In this document: positions 19,031-29,379 of the stretch, one piece after another | How positions within the stretch are numbered: position 1 is the stretch's first letter | Layout of the letters: each line of letters begins with the position of its first letter | DNA from: Leishmania martiniquensis | Taxonomy: Eukaryota > Euglenozoa > Kinetoplastea > Trypanosomatida > Trypanosomatidae | NCBI RefSeq assembly: GCF_017916325.1 | Contig: NC_090155.1 | Span: 37,501-101,500, forward strand | DNA length: 64,000 bases | Reading direction: 5' to 3' | Program-made: the position numbers and the translations under genes | The notes under the pieces: model-generated | Seen by the model: the letters and a program-made list of their open reading frames with translations, nothing else | Databases searched by the model: none | Told to the model about the DNA's origin: nothing

Positions 19031-21427
19031 TCACGCCTCGATACCCTTCCACCCCAGTGAGAGGGAACGAAGCCATCTCTGCTGCTCATGCAGGCGCTCC
19101 TCGATGGACATCTCAAGCCGGCACATCTCCCCCTCGACCACACCGACGAAAGCAGAAGCGTGCTCTGCAAGGGCAGCGTGCTGACGCTTTTTGAACTCTG
19201 CGATTGCCACACTCACCTCGTCCACTAACGAGCAAACATCATCAGCGAGGTCATTTTGAGTGCACAGCACTCGCTGCAAGACTTTTTTCGCGGCCTCCTG
19301 CCTCTCCTGGAACGCGTGCAGTGACGCAGTCGTCACATCAGCCTCCTTCAGTAGCGTCTCCACCTTGGCCGAGAGATCGGCGATGACGCCCTGTGACTCA
19401 TGCAGCATCGACTCCATCTCGAAGAAGGACGAAACATCAGAGAGCTTCACCTCGGCTGCCCTCTTGGCGGCCTGCAATGACCGCTTCAGCTGCTCCACGT
19501 GTTCATTGGAAGCTTCCAGCAGCTGCTGCGTATGTGCGTGCTGGGAGGCGAGAGACCTTAACTCGCTCTGCGCCTCGCTCAGCTGGGCTTCCAGCTCCCG
19601 GTTTCTCTCCAGCTCGCTACTTAGCGCGTCCTGCGCGCTCTGAAAATCTTTGTCGACAACGTCGACGGAAGACTCTTCGCCTCCCCTAGGGACAGCATCA
19701 TGGTCACAGCGGTCGCCTATCCGCGCCAGCTCCGACTCAAGCTCGTCCACACGCGCACGGAGCATTACAATTTCTTCTCCAACATCCTCTAGTGAGGTGA
19801 GGCGCGATGTTTCAGAAGTCGATGCGTTTAATGTGCGTAGCAGCGCATCGACCTCAATCAAAGCGCGACTCTGCGCCTCATGCCATGTGGCGCATGACTC
19901 CATCAACGACGGTAAATCCATAGTCTCGATGCCGCTCTCGGGGTCGTCTCTGCGGTGTGCGTCACGAAGCCGCCGCAAGGGTTCGTGGATGGCGCGAATT
20001 GCGCGAAGGACGTCGCTGTTATCGCCGCCATCGTGGGCATCTTGCCCAACCAGCTCGAGTGCGGCCAGCATGACCTTCCCAGCGTCTGCGTCAGTATCCT
20101 CGGCGTCACCGAACAGCAGTTGACGAAGCATACGCAGCATCGATCGCCAGCAGACTTGGTAGGCGTGCAGAAGGGCACCGGCGCGGTGCTGTGCACGAGT
20201 CTCTTCTCGGGTGAGCACCTGCGCGCCATTGGGGTCTGGCAAGGCTTGAGTTACCTGCATTAGGCTCGGCTCGCCGGTCACGCCATCAATGCCCCACAGC
20301 GCCGTGCGCAGATGGGCTGCGCCGGCCTCCCACGCCAAGAGACCGACATCTGGAAAGACAAAGGAGCCGCGAAACGCCGCACTTGCGGCATCCCACACAT
20401 TCACCTTTGCCGAGTCGATAGCACAGCTCCACACATCTGTGCCCAACGACATACGGAGGAGGCCCGTCACCCGCGACGTGTGGCTACGTAGCAGCTGGAC
20501 GCCTTGCGAGGACGGAGAAGGCGCCGCGCGGGCGCGATCCGAAAAGGGGAATACCAGCAACTGCCCCGATGTGAGCCCCACCCACAATCGGCCGTGACAC
20601 AGCAATGCACAGGTCGGGGAGCCGTACCGGTCGCAGTCCCATGACAGTGACCCGTACATCATCGTCACATCTTCCGCAGAAGGCATATCCCAGACGTCGA
20701 CGTAGCCAGCACCGCTGACCGTGACGAGCACATCCTGTACGGGATCGTGTAGCACCACCTCGATACGGCCTTCTACCCTGAACAAGCCGGTAGCATCGAC
20801 CTCGTAGTCCCCCTCGGCAGCAGCGGAGCCAGCGCTGCCAAGCTGCTCGGCAGGGCTGATGACTGTGACGCGAATCACCTCGGTGAAAGCCCCGTCTTGG
20901 CAGCACAAAACAAAATGCCCTGTAGCGCCACAGGTAACGGTAGCGGCGCAGACACGCATACCGAGGCGCACTTCCTGATGCGGTTGCGCGACTGTTGCCG
21001 GCGGCGGCTCTTCGTGGTCGCTGACCGGCACTCGAACAAACGCCAGCGTGCCGTGTGCTGTGACAATGCACAGGTCGCATTTAGGGCTGCCGCTGTCGCA
21101 CGCATGACGGCTGAAGAAAAGAAGTGAGTGAACTCGATCCGCCTGAGGGGCATCGCCCGCGTCGCAGTGAAACGCGACTGTGTAGGGCATACACGAGGAG
21201 GACAGCGGTACACAAGAAGCACTGTTGGAACTCACGGGGAGGCTCATCTGTTGCTGTTGCTCTATGGAAGTAGCGAGCGTGTGGGGGGCGTAGTACAAAA
21301 CTTTGCGCGCATCGTCCGCCGTCACCCAGACGCCACCAAAGTCGTCCGTATAAACAGCGCCGCCTCGGTTACCCAAAGGCAGCCGCACACGCCCCTTCTG
21401 TGTGCATTGAAGACTGCCAAGGTGCAT
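19031..21427 (-). CDS. WD40-like beta-propeller and coiled-coil protein
   Basis: The frame stays open to 21469, but that codon is GTG. The first ATG is at 21427 (MHLGSLQC), giving 798 residues. The first half is beta-rich with WD-type strands such as YVDVWDM and KVNVWDA, an alanine/serine-rich insert and HGRLWVGLTSGQLLVFPF, consistent with one degenerate propeller. From about residue 525 to 780 the protein is strongly heptad-like (long Glu/Leu/Gln/Ala stretches, ELERNRELEAQLSEAQ), so a long coiled coil. This architecture is common in intraflagellar, basal-body and vesicle-tethering proteins, but no specific family is recognised. A pyrimidine-rich tract lies at about 21545-21520 on the minus strand. 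Confidence 0.85.
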   Translation of the reverse strand: MHLGSLQCTQKGRVRLPLGNRGGAVYTDDFGGVWVTADDARKVLYYAPHTLATSIEQQQQMSLPVSSNSASCVPLSSSCMPYTVAFHCDAGDAPQADRVHSLLFFSRHACDSGSPKCDLCIVTAHGTLAFVRVPVSDHEEPPPATVAQPHQEVRLGMRVCAATVTCGATGHFVLCCQDGAFTEVIRVTVISPAEQLGSAGSAAAEGDYEVDATGLFRVEGRIEVVLHDPVQDVLVTVSGAGYVDVWDMPSAEDVTMMYGSLSWDCDRYGSPTCALLCHGRLWVGLTSGQLLVFPFSDRARAAPSPSSQGVQLLRSHTSRVTGLLRMSLGTDVWSCAIDSAKVNVWDAASAAFRGSFVFPDVGLLAWEAGAAHLRTALWGIDGVTGEPSLMQVTQALPDPNGAQVLTREETRAQHRAGALLHAYQVCWRSMLRMLRQLLFGDAEDTDADAGKVMLAALELVGQDAHDGGDNSDVLRAIRAIHEPLRRLRDAHRRDDPESGIETMDLPSLMESCATWHEAQSRALIEVDALLRTLNASTSETSRLTSLEDVGEEIVMLRARVDELESELARIGDRCDHDAVPRGGEESSVDVVDKDFQSAQDALSSELERNRELEAQLSEAQSELRSLASQHAHTQQLLEASNEHVEQLKRSLQAAKRAAEVKLSDVSSFFEMESMLHESQGVIADLSAKVETLLKEADVTTASLHAFQERQEAAKKVLQRVLCTQNDLADDVCSLVDEVSVAIAEFKKRQHAALAEHASAFVGVVEGEMCRLEMSIEERLHEQQRWLRSLSLGWKGIEA

Positions 21428-22353
21428 GGTACAGTGGTGCTTTAATGAGGAGAGGCTGCACCGGCTCACAGAAGCAGTGGTAGCGGGCGCAAGAATTGAT
21501 GATAGGGTACGGCGGCTCCAGAAGCAACGGGGGAGAAAGCCACACCCCCACCACTCTTACAGAGCGCAGACGGCGTCGAATGCTCGTCCACTGGCTCGAA
21601 AAAATCGAGTCTGTTGCCTGAAATAGATCGGGTGAGCCGTCCATGAGGAAGCGAGAGGAGGACGACGGGGGCGGGGGTCTCGAGAGCGGAGAGGGGAAGT
21701 GACAGAGGTACGTGGAGGCGTGGGCAGTGATACCGGTGATGAGGAGAGGAAAGGGAGCAGGAGACGCGGCGGCGGCCTCGAGCACGGGAGTGACGAGGAA
21801 GTGCGCGTGAGTGGTAGGCATCCTCTCCCCTCTATCCGAGAAGCGCGCAACGGCGACACCGCATTCTGAGAGGAAGGGAGGGAGAGAGAGCCACGGGGGC
21901 GCTCCGTACACAAACGATGGTCTTGCAGAGCAGAAGAGGACGTGAGAGAAAGCAAGAGAGGGCGAAGTGCGGAGTCGGCATGGCACGTGACCACACAGAT
22001 TCAAGTGTGCATGCATACGCACAGTCCGGTTCAGTACCCGTCCGTGTACAGCTCTTAAACATGCCCTCCTCCACCCCGCTCGCACTCACACACACGCATA
22101 GTCTCTGGCAGCCGCCCTCCTACTCTCCACGCCAGCAACAACGAGCGACGCGGCACACTATGTACATGAGCACACCGGCAGGAATCCGATGCACTGGCGA
22201 GCTCACCGAGCCCGCGAACGACGGCAAAGAAGCAAAGTCTCTCGCAGAGAGCGCTGGGCGGGGCCCTCATCGCATCTGCTATCCGAATCGCAGAGACGCC
22301 TCCTCAGCCGTCATCGCACGCTGGCACGCAAAACCAAAGCAGCACTGCCCGGC
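21428..22353. other. Intergenic region between LRR and WD40 genes
   Basis: No supported gene. Long open frames on the minus strand at 21369-22085 and 21557-21994 are Ser/Pro/Leu-rich translations of pyrimidine-rich sequence. The region contains the 3' UTR of the LRR gene and the splice tracts for the WD40 gene. Confidence 0.5.
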
Positions 22354-23487
22354 TCAGTAATGCATCACCTCGATCGGGTTCGCGAGAGGCGTGCATGCCA
22401 TGCAGCACAGTCGATCACCCGCCTGTGGTCCACACGGATACGCTACGTAGAGAAACTCTTCCCAGCCGAGAGTCGTGTCAGCACTGGCGCCTAAGCGGCG
22501 CTGCAGCGCTGCCACGTCGGCATCGGAAGGCCTCGAGCCGTACACATGTGTCATGATATCTGCAATGTCCTGAACTAGGACATAGCCATCACTGATGGGG
22601 TCTGGGACGGAGGGGTCCATGTTGAACATGGTGAAGACGCGCTTCAGCTTTGCCACGGTGGCCTCGCTGTAGGTACTGCCATCAATCAAGAGCAGCACCA
22701 GAAACGCCTCACAGGTGAGACCGCCAGGAGGGGTGCGCGCCTTGAGCTTTGCAATACTTTTGTCGGTGAACAGGTGCAGCTCCCCGGTGCGTCCCGAGAC
22801 GCGCAACAGCTCTTCAAAGCCGCTCTCGAGCAGAGAAGCGCTCACCCGCCCAAGCTGTTGGTGCGTCGAGAAGAGGTGCTTCAGAGCGCGAATGTACACA
22901 GCGGCCGGATGCACCGGCGGTGATCGCTTCAGGCCTTTGCTGCGGAAGCGACCGACGGCGTTCTGCCGCGTCTTCGCCTCTATGGAGCTTACTATCTCCG
23001 GCGGCACAGTTGATCCTTGAAGCCCGATGTAGATGATGCGTGAGTTGCGTAGCACCAGCTCCACGAGACACATGGCGCCACTCCACGAGATGTGCTTGTT
23101 GGCAGAGAGGTCAATTCGCTCTAAGGATGGGTGAAACAGGGCCGTTTGCACCAGGCGCCACACCGCTTCGTTACTGAGATAGTTGTCGCTGAGCACGAGC
23201 GACCGAAGCCGAGGCAGGCGACGGCACATCTCAATCACCGGCATCGCCCCTTTCGAGCCAACATACGTGCGAGACAAATCCAGCGTGGTCACCGCAGCCC
23301 ATGCGTCAGCGCCGTCAGGAAACATCACAGAGGCGGACGAGAGGGGGCTGACACGAAGCCGGCGGCAGATTGCCTTGTACGCCTCTCGAAGGGAGCAGCC
23401 TGCGAACTCGGCTTGCAGCTCGGTGATGTCGCACGGTTCAGTCGCAATTAGGTGCGAGCCCACCTCCATTGTCGCGGGCGCTCCCAT
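22354..23487 (-). CDS. Leucine-rich repeat protein with degenerate EF-hand pair
   Basis: The 377-residue protein has ribonuclease-inhibitor-type LRRs from about residue 65 to 160: VTTLDLSRTYVG, LRSLVLSDNYLS, LERIDLSANKHIS and IIYIGLQGS. A helical middle follows. At about 270-360 there are two helix-loop-helix segments around VFTMFNMDPSVPDPISDGYV and TTLGWEEFLYV that resemble an EF-hand pair. The first loop is stretched and lacks a clean calcium-ligand pattern, so calcium binding is doubtful. LRR plus EF-hand-like proteins are frequent among trypanosomatid flagellar components; that location is inference. The ATG is preceded by C-rich sequence and a T-run tract. Confidence 0.85.
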   Translation of the reverse strand: MGAPATMEVGSHLIATEPCDITELQAEFAGCSLREAYKAICRRLRVSPLSSASVMFPDGADAWAAVTTLDLSRTYVGSKGAMPVIEMCRRLPRLRSLVLSDNYLSNEAVWRLVQTALFHPSLERIDLSANKHISWSGAMCLVELVLRNSRIIYIGLQGSTVPPEIVSSIEAKTRQNAVGRFRSKGLKRSPPVHPAAVYIRALKHLFSTHQQLGRVSASLLESGFEELLRVSGRTGELHLFTDKSIAKLKARTPPGGLTCEAFLVLLLIDGSTYSEATVAKLKRVFTMFNMDPSVPDPISDGYVLVQDIADIMTHVYGSRPSDADVAALQRRLGASADTTLGWEEFLYVAYPCGPQAGDRLCCMACTPLANPIEVMHY

Positions 23488-24391
23488 GAAAGCGCCTCCT
23501 AAGACCTACGTGAAGCTGAACGCATAGATTGGGGGGTGGGGTTGAGAGGGCCTCCGCGCGTTGCCTGTCCCGTTTTTTTTTTCGGAGGAGGAGAGATGGT
23601 CGTGTTCAATGCGCTACACTCAGAGTCAACAGGAAGAGGAGGACGAGAGGGGAAAACGGTGAAGAGCGGCAGTACAGGGACTACACCGGCACAGATATGC
23701 GGTGGCAAAAGATCGTGTGGTCGGCCCTCTAAACCTGTCGCGCAACCGTTCGAGGAGCGCGTAGGGAAGTGGCAACCATGGAAACGGACGCTGCACAGCT
23801 GTAGCCTAAAGTTGAATGGGTGAGACACGTCCGCGGACTTCCGCAACAGAGACCTCCAAACGGACGAAAGAAGGCGGAGGCACAACTCGCGTGGACGTAT
23901 ACACTGCTCAGATGAAGAGCACTATGAAGGCGTGCTCCACAATGGCCACACAAGCCCAGATCCTCCCTCCCATTCCTCTCTGCCCCTCCCCCCCACGCCT
24001 CCACAGCATCGCCTGCTAGGGCCGTTCGAGCGTTCCTTCGATGGTACCGCGCCCGCCTCATGGAGGGCGGACTCGCCTGATGGGGGAGGGGCCGTGATGT
24101 GCCGGTGCATGTCCTGGACGGAGATGCAGTTTTTACCATTCGCCAACGGGACGCGTTATTCGCCTACGCTCTGCCCGAAGAGTACAGGTGGACGAGAGAG
24201 AGGGAGACGAAGAGAAGGGGGAGAGGGGATCGAGCTCACGGGATACGGCAAAGATGGTAAGTGCCATGGCAGGATTGTAGGAGCAAGTGCCCTGATCATG
24301 CCGCTACCGTCTTCTTTGCCATTAACTGAGGCTCATGTAGACTCACACACGCGTATGTCCTCATGCACGCGTGGTGCAGTGAGGAGCTTGG
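23488..24391. other. Intergenic region
   Basis: No supported gene. It holds the 3' UTR of the conserved-helix gene and the 5' region of the LRR gene, including a pyrimidine-rich stretch near 23525-23550 on the minus strand. Confidence 0.5.
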
Positions 24392-27064
24392 CTAAATGCC
24401 CCCTCCTCTGATGCCCTCTTCCCCGGCTGCTATTTGAGTGAGCACGCGGCTCCGATAGAGACGATCGAGCAGCCGTGTCCGCTCTTGCCGCTGTTCGGTA
24501 AACGCCATCAGCGGAGCTGAGCCTTTGCCGAAGCATAGGACAAATCCATGCGTGCTCCTCACCGGTGGTGTAACTGGCAGCTCCACCTCAGCGATCACAC
24601 TCTCGACGCCGGCAACTGCACAAGTGTGCAGCTCGCGGGTGCGGTCACTCACCATGCATATCGACAGCTCTTCCACGCTCCATCTTTGCGCCTCGTACGT
24701 CAGCGTGGTCCTCTCAAGAACCCACACTCGAGTCCCATTGGCGCTCAGCTGCGTTGCGCCTTCCAAGGCGACCATTTCCGCGTGAGATGCTACCGTCGAC
24801 GAGGAGGCCACGAGCCCGTTGACGGCCCTTTTTGGAGCGGGGCTCTGTGAGCCGCTCCATGAGCGGAAAGCGGAAAGGAGCTCTGCCGTCACATCACCGG
24901 ATTCCGGGCACACGACGACGAGCAACGGCGGCGCTCCCGTGGTCAGTTGGAAAGCAAGGCCGTTGCGCGTGTAGGCGGGTGGCGCATGAGCTGCATGCAT
25001 CTCGCGGTAGCAACGTGCAACACTCCAAAACGGAATGCGCAACTCTGGTCTGAGGGAGCCGATGTGGCAGACGGAAACGGCGTCGCCCTCTGAGCTCGTC
25101 ATGGCCCAGCGCCGCTTCCAGTGCGGCACAGCGCGTGGCAGAACAGAGCAATGCACCCAGAAGCCCACGAAGAGGGGGCACGACTGCCGCTGCAGCTGCA
25201 GCACCGCCATGCGGCAGGTCGTCACAAAGTCTGCCATGCACCGGACCAGTGATTGCGCACTTTGTGCCGCACGCACATCCGATACCGTGGCGCTACTCCG
25301 CAGCTGCCGCGCCGTGGCGCGCACGATACACTCTCGCATCTCTTCATCTGACACGCCGGCCTCCTCTTCACCCGCGCGCGACGCGCCCGCAGTCTCCCAG
25401 CGCACTTTTGCCGGTGACAGTTCTGGGAACAAGGCACCGAACAGTGTATCGGCCACCAGCCGGCTGACCCTCTCGTGCCCGTGGTGATAGGAGCTTCCCA
25501 AGACGCGAAAGAAATCGTAGAACGTGACATCGAACAGTGCCGTTCGCCTTATGGCGCTGTTCAGCGCGGCATCTATTTCGTCTTCAGCCAAGATAAGGGA
25601 AGGCGCCACCACACCCCTGCACACCGGCAAAGCAACCCGGCAGGCACGCGACACCCTGGTGCCCCTCTCAGGTTTCCTGGCAGAGACCACTGGAAGAGGT
25701 CGCGCCATGGCAACGGGAGCCGGGATGCTGCTAGTCAAACTTGTCACCGCAGCGCCCTTGGCCGGTGGTGAGGAGGCGGGCCGAGAGTCACCGCTGGAAA
25801 GGAGCACCGCAGACGCCGAGACAGCCGCAGCATCAACGGCGCTGCCCTCGTGCCTTGTGATGCGCGCCAACACTGCAGCCGCCTCCACCCTCCGGGATGC
25901 GGCCGGCGTGGAGGCCGCCTCAACCCCTTCACATTGTGGGGCATCCGCCTCTTCTTCTGCGCGTACTGCACCATCAGCCTGATTCGTCGGAGCCGCTGCT
26001 ACCGAAGCAGGAGCTGCCACTCCTTCCATGGAGCTTTTAGCAGCCTTCTCGGCTTCCTGAGGCGCGGCTTGTAGCACCAGCGGTGCGCTGCGATAGTTCG
26101 CCTGGAGAACATCTGCGTCCTTCGCGGCGGCGGTCTTTGTGCCCTCCCTCGGCTCGGCTGCCACAAAGGGGCTTGTCGTTTCGGTGTTCACTATTCGAGG
26201 CGCCGACTCAGGGCCGCACTTGGGCATAGTCTCCTCGGCAGCTCCCTCCTCTCGCCCCAGGTAGCGCTGTCGCTGACGCTCCGCTTGGGGTGCTCGGCCT
26301 GGTGCACTCGAATGCGACATGCGCAACGTTCGCGCCTCCGACTCCTCATAGCCGGCACTGTCGCTAGTATGCGCTTCGTGATCGCCTCGAAGATTCGTCT
26401 TTCCATGGGGTGGCGTGGCTGGCATCGCCGCCTCCACGGCAGAGTCCTCTGCAGCTTCCGCGGACTGCTCCTCCTGTTTCTTCGCCAAGGTGTGCAGATA
26501 TGGCTCTTCCAGCCCCTGCGACTCGGTGGGCTCATGAAAGTTCCGACTTGCCTGAAGCGGAGCGTGGGTTTCATGCGAGCGCAGAGGCCTCGTGCCGCTG
26601 TTACCTCGGCATGCAGCCTCGCTGGAGTTGGCTCCATTGGGGTCAGGAGGTACCGCGGGCGGCTGCCCTGCAGTTGAAAACGGCGCTGCGTCATACTTGC
26701 TAGCAGGGGTGGCGGCGGTGGGCGGCGCGTCTAGCGGAGGGCCTACGAAGTCGGTGTCCTCCCGAGTCACCGGGGGCTGCGGGGATGCTGCAACGTGTGA
26801 GGCGGAAGCAAGAGCGGCCGTAGGGTCAGCGCCTTCACAGAATTTTCGCTCCACGGCTTTCACGAGGGCCTCCTCGTGCCCTGCAAACTGGTGCAGCAGC
26901 CCATCTACTCGTGATACCTTGGCGGGGTCATACTTCTCGTACAACTCGATCAGCGCTTGGCGATACTCACGGTAGGACGAAGATGGGGCAGACATCCCGT
27001 CGAAGGCGCGCGGAGGAGCGCCGACTCTGGTGTCGGTGCTATTGTATACAGTCGATGCTTTCAT
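24392..27064 (-). CDS. Protein with conserved N-terminal helix and PH-like C-terminal region
   Basis: The 890-residue frame starts at an ATG, but the pyrimidine tract (about 27110-27066) runs right up to it and the first AG comes just after it. The working start is therefore probably the second in-frame ATG at 26995 (MSAPSSSYREYRQ), giving 867 residues. An N-terminal helical block follows (EYRQALIELYEKYDPAKVS to KAVERKF), a type of short motif seen repeatedly at the start of kinetoplastid proteins. Residues of about 70-480 are low-complexity (Ala/Ser/Glu/Pro). After about 500 a folded region appears, with SYHHGHERVSRLVADTLFG and a possible PH-like stretch (FVGFWVHCSVLPRAVPHWKRRW). No enzyme motif. 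Function unknown; a membrane- or cytoskeleton-associated adaptor is a guess. Confidence 0.83.
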   Translation of the reverse strand: MKASTVYNSTDTRVGAPPRAFDGMSAPSSSYREYRQALIELYEKYDPAKVSRVDGLLHQFAGHEEALVKAVERKFCEGADPTAALASASHVAASPQPPVTREDTDFVGPPLDAPPTAATPASKYDAAPFSTAGQPPAVPPDPNGANSSEAACRGNSGTRPLRSHETHAPLQASRNFHEPTESQGLEEPYLHTLAKKQEEQSAEAAEDSAVEAAMPATPPHGKTNLRGDHEAHTSDSAGYEESEARTLRMSHSSAPGRAPQAERQRQRYLGREEGAAEETMPKCGPESAPRIVNTETTSPFVAAEPREGTKTAAAKDADVLQANYRSAPLVLQAAPQEAEKAAKSSMEGVAAPASVAAAPTNQADGAVRAEEEADAPQCEGVEAASTPAASRRVEAAAVLARITRHEGSAVDAAAVSASAVLLSSGDSRPASSPPAKGAAVTSLTSSIPAPVAMARPLPVVSARKPERGTRVSRACRVALPVCRGVVAPSLILAEDEIDAALNSAIRRTALFDVTFYDFFRVLGSSYHHGHERVSRLVADTLFGALFPELSPAKVRWETAGASRAGEEEAGVSDEEMRECIVRATARQLRSSATVSDVRAAQSAQSLVRCMADFVTTCRMAVLQLQRQSCPLFVGFWVHCSVLPRAVPHWKRRWAMTSSEGDAVSVCHIGSLRPELRIPFWSVARCYREMHAAHAPPAYTRNGLAFQLTTGAPPLLVVVCPESGDVTAELLSAFRSWSGSQSPAPKRAVNGLVASSSTVASHAEMVALEGATQLSANGTRVWVLERTTLTYEAQRWSVEELSICMVSDRTRELHTCAVAGVESVIAEVELPVTPPVRSTHGFVLCFGKGSAPLMAFTEQRQERTRLLDRLYRSRVLTQIAAGEEGIRGGGI

Positions 27065-28089
27065 AGAGTGTGCGGGAGGGGCGTGCGAGGGTGGGGGAGA
27101 GGGAAGCAGGAAGGTTTAGAGCGGGCGGCCCCAACGCCAGGCGGTGAAACGAAAGGCGTAACGAAGCGCATAGCAAGAAGGCACTGACGCGCTGCGCAGG
27201 CGGTCCACATGACGGTAGCGGCATCTGCCGTCTGGACGGACTGAGTGCTGAAGGAGACGGTGTCCATGGCGAGGAAAGACGGCAACAGAGGCCTCCGAAT
27301 GCTGGTTGGCTAAATTGAAGAATGCGTCGGAGAAGAACGCAGCGATAGACACCCGTGGCACCACCTCACCTCCCCTCCAGTCCACCACGCCCCCGCCCTC
27401 CTCAGTTGAGGAATACGACTTGAGCATGCATGCGTGAAGCCGGTCAGGGGTGAAGAGCGCGTGGAAGAGAGGGCGAGAAGGAGAGAGGGGAAGAGGGGGA
27501 GGAAAGGGGTGGACGGTCGCACGTCATTCGTTCGCTTTCGAGCCTTTCTCTCCCTCTCTCCCTCCATTTTGCGTTTCGCTGCCTCGGACCCGTCACGCAG
27601 TGCTGCACCCCTGCAGACGGACACACCCTTGCAAGAAGGGTAAAAGATAGTTGGAGAGAGGAGGACGAAGACGGCAGTGCGTGTGCATGCAGAGAGTGCC
27701 CACCTCAACGCTCTGCGGAGGCCGAACGCGCACACGCGCACGACGCTCCAGGCGAATAGTGCCGGCCTATTGGAAAGGGGAGCCATGAGAGGGGAAGGAG
27801 AGACGGAAAGAAGTGCGTGAAAAAGGAAAGGTAAGTGGTACGGCAGAGGCAGCGGGAGCACTTGAGCGCCACAGGAGGTGCTGCCGAGGTTGCGGAAAGG
27901 ATGTCTTGGGGGTGGGGCACCAAAGATGACCTCCTCTGTGCGTCGACACTTCGGCGCTGCCCTTTCAAGTGCGGCGCCCTTCGGGGAGTGGGGGAGAAAA
28001 GGGGGGTGGCTGGAACAGTTTTCCGCTCGGTGAGCGACTCTCGCGAACTAAGCAGCACACTTAAGAAAAGCAGCAGCAGCAGCGACCAT
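27065..28089. other. 1-kb intergenic region
   Basis: No supported gene. It contains the splice tract of the conserved-helix gene (about 27110-27066, minus strand) and the 3' UTR of the small basic protein gene. Confidence 0.5.
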
Positions 28090-28674
28090 TTAGCTCGGAG
28101 ACGAACGCAGCGGATAGCGACCTGAACGGGCCACCGTCGCAATAAGGGCGTCCACATCATCGCTCTTCTTCGACGCCACCGAGAGGCGCCTCCACTCCTC
28201 CGCGGCTGCCCGGAAGCCCTTCGTCCTGAACATCTGCAGAAAACGTCTCAAAAATATACCGTACTTCGTGGGGGCTCTTCGCGTCTCCTTCTTCGCACTT
28301 GGGCGCGCCACCGCCGTCCGTGAAGCCGCTGCCGGTGCGCGCGGCACGCCGCCCATCGCCGCCTGCAACGCCACCTGACCGTCCACGGCCACGACGGCAC
28401 CGACCTCGTAGGCGTCACCCTCCTCAACTGCAAAATGCCCCCGTGCGTCCACGGCGCAGATAGTGAAGTTTGTCAAGCGCTCCGGCAGTTCGCTGAGTGT
28501 CTCTGCTGGCGAAAGCGATGGCGGAAATGCAGAAAACGATGGTACGGCCGTCGCTGCGCGCAGCAAGACGGCGTGCGGCCCGCACAATGTCTTGACGTCG
28601 TGCGTGCCATCTTCTGACCCGCACGCAGTGCCGTTAACCTCAAACTTTATGTATGAACCCTTCTTTTGCCCCAT
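28090..28674 (-). CDS. Small basic protein, HMG-box-like C-terminal segment
   Basis: The frame is open to 28719 (GTG), but the first ATG is at 28674 (MGQKKGSYIKF), giving 194 residues. The N-terminal two thirds look like a small beta-rich domain (YIKFEVNGTAC, NFTICAVDARGHFAV, GAVVAVDGQVAL). After a basic linker the C-terminus reads TKYGIFLRRFLQMF and AAEEWRRLS, which resembles the first two helices of an HMG box or a similar small helical fold, but it is too short to be sure. The protein is basic at the C-terminus. Codon use is like the neighbours. No family confidently recognised; a nuclear or nucleic-acid role is only suggested by the composition. Confidence 0.72.
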   Translation of the reverse strand: MGQKKGSYIKFEVNGTACGSEDGTHDVKTLCGPHAVLLRAATAVPSFSAFPPSLSPAETLSELPERLTNFTICAVDARGHFAVEEGDAYEVGAVVAVDGQVALQAAMGGVPRAPAAASRTAVARPSAKKETRRAPTKYGIFLRRFLQMFRTKGFRAAAEEWRRLSVASKKSDDVDALIATVARSGRYPLRSSPS

Positions 28675-29379
28675 TTTGGTGCTCTGGAGCTCTGTGTATG
28701 TGTGTGTGCGCGCGCGCACGGGCCGGTGGGTCTCGAGGCGAAGGACAGGGGAGCGGGGAGCCGCGCAGAGAAGAAGGGAGATCGAAGAGCGAAGTCAGAC
28801 GGCACAGGTGGGGGGCGAAGACGGCGGGAGAAAGAGCGGAAGACAAGTCTGCAGAGAGCTCACGCAGTCCGACAGCAGTGACATGGGAGGAGTCATCAGT
28901 ATCGGCCCAAAGCATGTGAAGGAGTGCGAGATGCTGGAGGTGTCGCTACCCCGCCCCTGTGTAACCTGTGCGTGCAACCTGTGTGTGTGTGTGTGTGTGT
29001 ATGTGTGTGGAAATGGGACCGAGAGAGGAGAAAAGGCGGCTCGCCCTCCTTGAGCCGTAAGAGCAGACGCTTGAAAGCGCGTGCCCAAAAAAAGGGGACG
29101 CGCGTCGCCCCCGTTCAACGGAATGCGTGCAGCACGACAGCCATCAGCGCAGCGGCGCCGAAGTCTGTGCCTGTGTTGTAGTACTCTTTCATATGTCATT
29201 GCATGATCGCCGTTGCTGTTGAGCGCGCAGGTGTGCATGCCTTAACGTAGCGCTTACGAAAAGCAAGGCACAGGGAAAGAGGCCTCGCTGGCCGTTGCGC
29301 GCGCCTCGATACACCGTCTCTCTCCCTCCCCCATCTCGCTACGACAAATACAGACGCGCACCGAACACTTTTCTTCTGC
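28675..29379. other. Intergenic region with GT repeat
   Basis: No supported gene. It holds the 3' UTR of the mitochondrial-type helical protein gene and the 5' region of the small basic protein gene, with a GT tract at 28981-29009. Confidence 0.5.
28981..29009. repeat. (GT)n microsatellite
   Basis: Ten uninterrupted GT units followed by ATGTGTGTGG. It is the longest dinucleotide tract seen in the window. Confidence 0.92.

Noticed and set aside
21369..22085. 238-codon minus-strand frame upstream of the WD40 gene
   Set aside because: Translation is dominated by Ser/Leu/Pro of pyrimidine-rich sequence and it partly overlaps the real gene.
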